Of a DNA stretch of 10,009 nucleotides, positions 7,226-10,009 are shown piece by piece. The DNA is from Chloroflexota bacterium (GTDB taxonomy: Bacteria > Chloroflexota > Anaerolineae > Aggregatilineales > UBA2796): the NCBI GenBank assembly GCA_003695215.1, contig RFIM01000141.1, forward strand, positions 1 through 10,009. Direction: 5' to 3'. The notes below the pieces were generated by a model. It was not told the DNA's origin. It ran no database searches and saw only the letters and a program-made list of their open reading frames with translations. The translations under genes and the position numbers were made by a program. Every line of letters begins with the position of its first letter. Position 1 is the first letter of the stretch.

Positions 7226-8008
7226 TCAGCGGATATCCAGGCCGATGTTGAAGACAGCGACATAGCTGCCATCAGCTTGCAAGCTCGGCTTGAGCGTCAG
7301 TTGCGCGCCGCCATTCCGATAGATGCCGTCGTGTGCGTTCGGCACGTTTGCCAAGCCTCTGGCAGCATAGGGCTTGTTCTGGTATACAGCTGCGTTGACG
7401 GCTTCGTCGAAGAAGAGCTGCGAAGTGAACTCATGGCCGCGTGCCGCTTGCGGCTGCGTGCGGATTTTGAAATGGATGTGCACAGCGCGCCCTGAATACC
7501 AGCCTGGATAGACAGTCAGAAAGTCGGCGATGCCATAGCGATCAGTGAGCTGATAGCCGCGCAAGAAATCCTGACCGCGCGTATCGAAGCGGGCATCGCG
7601 CACGCCTGAATAGACGCCGCGTGCGTCGCAATGCCAGACATCCACGCGGGCGCCTGCCAAGGGCAGGCAGGCAGCGGCGCTCACAGTGGCCACAACGAAG
7701 CGCAGGAACAGCGGCGTGCCTTCGCTGAGCGCACCTGTGCGCGAATCGGCGCGGATGTCATAGCGCTCGGGCATGTTCTCCACAAAGTACGGGCCTTCGG
7801 TCAACTGTGGGCGCGCAATGCACGTCGGTGTTGAGTCGGGCGTGGCTGAAGGCTGCGCTGTTGGCGTGGCTTGCATAGCGCCGACGAGATCGCGGTTGCC
7901 GAAGGCGAAAGCGCTGCCAAGCAAGGCTACGCCTGCGCTGCCCAAGAGCGCTAGCACTTCGCGGCGGCTCAAGACGCGCCCAATCGGCTTGTCATCATGC
8001 TCTGTCAT
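7226..8008 (-). CDS. Tat-exported intradiol ring-cleavage dioxygenase
   Basis: Intradiol dioxygenases use non-haem Fe(III) to open catechol-type rings between the two hydroxyls. The 260-residue protein shows the family core: LTEGPYFVE (69-77), DVWHCDARGVYSG (123-135), DFLRGYQLTDRYGIADFLTV (147-166), then PGWYSGRAVHIHFK (168-181). The expected iron ligands are all present: Tyr133, Tyr171, His177 and His179. The N-terminus has a twin-arginine signal, LSRREVLALLG (13-23) with a hydrophobic stretch. A Thr/Pro/Ser-rich linker (46-62) follows, so the enzyme should be folded in the cytoplasm and exported. Secreted members of this family act on lignin- or plant-derived aromatics; the exact substrate is unknown here. 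The ATG at 8008 is chosen because AAAGGA lies 9 bases upstream on the minus strand. An upstream ATG at 8041 has no such site. Confidence 0.92.
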   Translation of the reverse strand: MTEHDDKPIGRVLSRREVLALLGSAGVALLGSAFAFGNRDLVGAMQATPTAQPSATPDSTPTCIARPQLTEGPYFVENMPERYDIRADSRTGALSEGTPLFLRFVVATVSAAACLPLAGARVDVWHCDARGVYSGVRDARFDTRGQDFLRGYQLTDRYGIADFLTVYPGWYSGRAVHIHFKIRTQPQAARGHEFTSQLFFDEAVNAAVYQNKPYAARGLANVPNAHDGIYRNGGAQLTLKPSLQADGSYVAVFNIGLDIR

Positions 8009-8028
8009 CTGCGGTCGTCCTTTCCTTT

Positions 8029-8038
8029 CACACGTGTG
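8029..8038. promoter_or_regulatory. 10-bp palindrome CACACGTGTG ahead of the dioxygenase gene
   Basis: A perfect 10-bp palindrome sits 21 bp upstream of the dioxygenase start codon, just before its AAAGGA ribosome binding site. A repressor bound here would overlap the transcript leader. It is short enough to arise by chance, so a regulatory role is only a suggestion. Confidence 0.25.
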
Positions 8039-8077
8039 CATGCCGTTGATGCTAGCAAGGACTTCTTCAGAAATTGC

Positions 8078-8102
8078 GAAGATTTGCTGAAGATTTGCTG
8101 AA
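8078..8102. repeat. 11-bp tandem direct repeat upstream of the dioxygenase gene
   Basis: GAAGATTTGCT occurs twice head to tail (8078-8088 and 8089-8099), followed by a further GAA. On the minus strand it reads TTCAGCAAATC twice, followed by a degenerate third copy, TTCGCAATTTC. It lies 70-95 bp upstream of the dioxygenase start, in the 99-bp gap after the zinc-finger gene. An 11-bp period places the copies on one face of the helix, as for OmpR/PhoB-family response regulator sites. The repeat is visible; the regulator is inferred. Confidence 0.5.
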
Positions 8103-8107
8103 TGCGC

Positions 8108-8323
8108 TCAGTAAATCTCGGGCATCTCAATCGGCTCAGGCTGCGGGCGGCAAACGCCACACCAGATCGCATCGGCCACAATGAGCGCTTTGGGCGTCTG
8201 GTTGGCGCCGACATAAACAGCCATGAAGAACGGCAGCTTTGAAGCGTGATCGCGACAGACAAATCGCCCGCAGAAGCGGCACGAGGCTTGCGCAGACTTA
8301 TCACAGACCCAACAGACGCTCAT
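8108..8323 (-). CDS. Small Cys/His-rich, probable zinc-binding protein
   Basis: The 71-residue product has an N-terminal cluster CWVC (4-7), then CRFC (15-18), then CRDH (23-26). A final CGVC follows near residues 55-58. The spacing C-x2-C, C-x2-C, C-x2-H resembles B-box or AN1-like zinc fingers that bind one or two zinc ions, often in protein-protein contacts. The middle (about 29-53) is a short hydrophobic segment, FFMAVYVGANQTPKALIVA. A good ribosome binding site, AAAGGA, lies 8 bases before the ATG on the minus strand. That spacing, together with the ordered cysteine pairs, supports it as a real gene. It lies upstream of the dioxygenase gene on the same strand (99-bp gap) and diverges from the acetyltransferase gene. 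No function can be assigned from sequence alone. Confidence 0.7.
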   Translation of the reverse strand: MSVCWVCDKSAQASCRFCGRFVCRDHASKLPFFMAVYVGANQTPKALIVADAIWCGVCRPQPEPIEMPEIY

Positions 8324-8362
8324 GCGGCATTTCCTTTGATGAGAAGCGTGTGTTCTTGGGCA

Positions 8363-8371
8363 ATTTTAGCA
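8363..8371 (-). promoter_or_regulatory. Extended -10 promoter candidate for the small zinc-binding protein
   Basis: Read on the minus strand, bases 8371-8363 give TGCTAAAAT, an extended -10 element (TGn followed by TAAAAT, 5 of 6 matches). Transcription would begin near 8356, giving a leader of about 33 bases before the ATG. No good -35 box is visible, which an extended -10 can tolerate. Confidence 0.4.
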
Positions 8372-8391
8372 CGGAATCGGCCTGCGGCGGC

Positions 8392-8420
8392 TTGTCTGTT
8401 CAGGCAAGAAGCGCTATGCT
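8392..8420 (+). promoter_or_regulatory. Promoter candidate for the acetyltransferase-TPR unit
   Basis: TTGTCT (8392-8397) and TATGCT (8415-8420) are separated by 17 bp, each matching the sigma70 consensus at 4 of 6 positions. The predicted start near 8427 is just upstream of the AGGAAAGG ribosome binding site at 8435-8442. It lies in the 126-bp divergent region between the two gene pairs, which otherwise holds nothing recognisable. Confidence 0.45.
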
Positions 8421-8449
8421 TAAGGAAAGTTGCTAGGAAAGGCATCTTT

Positions 8450-8938
8450 GTGATATCTACGACCGTGGACTTCAGCGTGCGCCCTGCGCTCCAGGCAGAT
8501 GTTGAGCGCATGGCGGCGATCTGGTACGAAGCCGCTGAGGCGCTCGCCAAAGCTGACCCTTGTGTGCGCCTTGCGCCGAACGCCATCGCTGTGTGGCGTG
8601 CTGCAACCGAACAGTGCCTCAGCCTGCCCAACATGGCGCACTTTGTGGCAGTCAATGAGCAACAGACCGTCATCGCCTACATCATTGGCGAGTGTGTCGC
8701 CAATGCGCCTGCCTTCCTGCCTGAGCGCTATGGCCTAGTGCGGGATCTAGCAATTGACCATCACGCCAAGAGCGGGCGAATGAGCAGCGCCTTGTTAACG
8801 GCGCTGCGGGCTTGGTTCGCTGAGCAAGGCATCACAGAGTTGCAAGTGCGCGTGCCTTACCATCATCCTGTGGCACAGGCGTTTTGGCGCGCGTTGGGCG
8901 CGCGCAAAATCGCCGATCAGTTCTGGCTGAAACTCTAG
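8450..8938 (+). CDS. GNAT-family N-acetyltransferase
   Basis: GNAT enzymes transfer acetyl from acetyl-CoA to an amine on a small molecule or protein. The 162-residue protein has the typical fold order. It starts with an N-terminal strand, FSVRPALQADVERMAAIWYEA (8-28). A central strand before the CoA site (YGLVRDLAID, 94-103) and the helix SGRMSSALLTALRAWFAEQG (108-127) follow. It closes with LQVRVPYHHPVAQAFWRALGARK (131-153), the usual GNAT C-terminal motif. The pyrophosphate-binding loop (Q/R-x-x-G-x-G/A) is degenerate here (AKSGRM), so activity or cofactor binding may differ. GTG at 8450 is chosen as start because AGGAAAGG lies 7 bases upstream. The frame extends back to 8246, but that would run antisense through the small zinc-binding gene. 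The substrate cannot be deduced. It is followed 1 bp later by the TPR gene. Confidence 0.85.
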   Translation: MISTTVDFSVRPALQADVERMAAIWYEAAEALAKADPCVRLAPNAIAVWRAATEQCLSLPNMAHFVAVNEQQTVIAYIIGECVANAPAFLPERYGLVRDLAIDHHAKSGRMSSALLTALRAWFAEQGITELQVRVPYHHPVAQAFWRALGARKIADQFWLKL

Positions 8939-8939
8939 C

Positions 8940-9944
8940 ATGTTCGGACGCTTCATCGCCTGGCTTGGCGTCGGGCGTGCGCGCTTCATCTTCGGCTTGT
9001 TGGCGATCACAGGCTTGCTCAGCTTGATGCTGAACGCGATCCAGCCGCCTGAGCCGTGGATCCCGACCGTGCAGACAGCGCTAGCTGCGCTGTTCTTAGT
9101 CGGCGCGGCGGCCGCTGTGATCACGCGCTTCGATAGGCAAGAGCGCCGCCAAATCCTGATCCTGATCGTACCTGCGCTCGGCGCCTTGCTCCTTGGTTTG
9201 TTCGTGCCACAATGGTTCACAGCGCTGGCTGTGGTTGCTGCTGGCTGGATCGCCATTGCGCTGATTTCAGGGCGTGCTGCTGTGCGGCGCGAGTATCAGC
9301 GCGCCATCAAGCACATGCGCAAGAGCGAATACGATGAGGCGATCGCCATCATCAGCGACCTGATCAAAGCGGAGCCCGATCAAGCCGATCATCGTCGCTT
9401 CCGCGCCGAGCTCTACCGTTTAGCGGGCAACTTGCGCAAGGCGCGCGCCGATTACGAGAAAGTGATCGCCTTGACGCCCAATTCAGGCGTTGGTTACAAC
9501 GGCCTTGCTGAAATCTACTTGCAAGAGGGCAATTTTGAGCGCGCTTTCGAATACGGCTTGAAGGCACATGCCCTGGAGCCAAACCACTGGGTAGCCGCTT
9601 ACAATCTGGGCATGATCGCCAATCGCATGGGCAAGTGGGATGAATCGATTGCCTATTTGAAGCGTGCGCTCAGCGCCAAGATTCCTGACAGTCGGCACAG
9701 GCTGATGGCTTACTTATGGCTTGCCTGCGCTTATGTCTTTACAGATGACCAGACAAGTGCTCGCGAGGCGCTTGCGGCGCTGCAGGGCGAAAAACGCGGC
9801 CTGCGCGAGTGGCAGATCATCCTCAGCAGCGAACAGGCGACGCTTCTGCGGCGCGTGCTTGGCGAAGATGTGGCATTGGCAGAGCAACTGGCTCAAAGCG
9901 ATGTAGGTGCTGCGCTTGAGCAGGTGCGCAACAAGCGCAGCTGA
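8940..9944 (+). CDS. Membrane-anchored tetratricopeptide-repeat protein
   Basis: The 334-residue product begins with four predicted membrane segments (about 14-34, 40-62, 72-90 and 92-111). A soluble domain of TPR helices then runs from about 115 to 287. Clear TPR units are EYDEAIAIISDLIKAEPD, GNLRKARADYEKVIALTP, GNFERAFEYGLKAHALEP and GKWDESIAYLKRALSA, with a less regular fifth unit. The charged C-terminal tail (about 290-334) is helical. TPR arrays bind partner proteins, so this is likely a membrane scaffold, with the TPRs probably cytosolic. No enzymatic motif is seen. The ATG at 8940 overlaps the sequence TAGCATG after the acetyltransferase stop, with only 1 bp between genes and no own ribosome binding site, so translational coupling is likely. 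Its specific partner is unknown. Confidence 0.85.
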   Translation: MFGRFIAWLGVGRARFIFGLLAITGLLSLMLNAIQPPEPWIPTVQTALAALFLVGAAAAVITRFDRQERRQILILIVPALGALLLGLFVPQWFTALAVVAAGWIAIALISGRAAVRREYQRAIKHMRKSEYDEAIAIISDLIKAEPDQADHRRFRAELYRLAGNLRKARADYEKVIALTPNSGVGYNGLAEIYLQEGNFERAFEYGLKAHALEPNHWVAAYNLGMIANRMGKWDESIAYLKRALSAKIPDSRHRLMAYLWLACAYVFTDDQTSAREALAALQGEKRGLREWQIILSSEQATLLRRVLGEDVALAEQLAQSDVGAALEQVRNKRS

Positions 9945-9949
9945 CTCAG

Positions 9950-10009
9950 TCAATCGAAGATATCGAACAGCTCGCTCAGGAAACTCTTGCGCTTGCCGCG
10001 TGAGCGTTC
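9950..10009 (-). CDS. C-terminal fragment of a minus-strand gene cut off by the right edge
   Basis: On the minus strand the last 60 bases read ERSRGKRKSFLSELFDIFD followed by TGA (9952-9950). A basic stretch followed by an amphipathic FLSELFDIFD end is a common bacterial protein C-terminus. The stop lies 5 bp from the TPR gene's stop, in a tail-to-tail arrangement like that of the permease and dioxygenase genes. Only 19 residues are visible, so family and function are unknown. Confidence 0.5.
   Translation of the reverse strand, partial: ERSRGKRKSFLSELFDIFD

Noticed and set aside
8246..8449. N-terminal extension of the acetyltransferase back to an ATG at 8246
   Set aside because: It would overlap the small zinc-binding gene on the other strand, has no GNAT similarity, and a good ribosome binding site precedes GTG 8450.
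8795..9256. 153-codon open frame on the minus strand across the acetyltransferase/TPR junction
   Set aside because: Opposes two well-supported genes and has a compositionally odd Ala/Ser/Pro/Thr/Lys-rich translation.

Overview
The window reads as a chromosomal segment of a Gram-variable, moderately GC-rich bacterium. It is most likely a member of the Chloroflexota (Anaerolineae or Thermofonsia-like). That placement is an inference from three things: the style of the long WD40 protein, the trigger factor with an Ala/Glu-rich insertion, and the ClpP sequence. It was not tested by a database search. Genes are tightly packed, with intergenic gaps mostly under 130 bp. Several starts are best explained by AAAGGA/GGAG-type ribosome binding sites.

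Layout. (i) Bases 2-1981 are the 3' part of a long gene that is open at the left edge. It encodes 14 consecutive WD40 repeats, enough for two seven-bladed propellers, and is probably the C-terminal sensor or scaffold half of a larger multidomain protein. (ii) Bases 2040-2165 hold a strong sigma70-type promoter followed by a tRNA-Leu(UAG). (iii) Bases 2242-5862 are the conserved protein quality-control block tig-clpP-clpX (trigger factor, ClpP peptidase, ClpX unfoldase). It has an inverted repeat before clpP, a 12-bp hairpin between clpP and clpX, and a clear intrinsic terminator after clpX. (iv) Bases 5933-7222 encode an SLC13/ArsB-like membrane permease. (v) On the minus strand, ending 3 bp from the permease, is a Tat-exported intradiol ring-cleavage dioxygenase (7226-8008). 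Upstream of it is a small Cys/His-rich probable zinc-binding protein (8108-8323). (vi) Divergent from these is a two-gene plus-strand unit: a GNAT acetyltransferase (8450-8938) and, 1 bp later, a membrane-anchored TPR protein (8940-9944). (vii) The last 60 bases hold the C-terminus of another minus-strand gene cut off by the window edge.

How they work together. Trigger factor receives nascent chains at the ribosome, and ClpXP unfolds and degrades tagged or damaged proteins. The tRNA-Leu promoter may also feed tig, since no convincing terminator separates them. The permease and the secreted dioxygenase could in principle link extracellular aromatic oxidation to uptake of an organic acid, but they are convergent rather than co-transcribed, so this is speculative.

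No mobile element, CRISPR array or recognisable complete defence system is present. The most notable items are the truncated 14-blade WD40 protein, the unexplained hairpins and inverted repeats around clpP/clpX, the 11-bp tandem repeat ahead of the dioxygenase, and the small zinc-binding protein.
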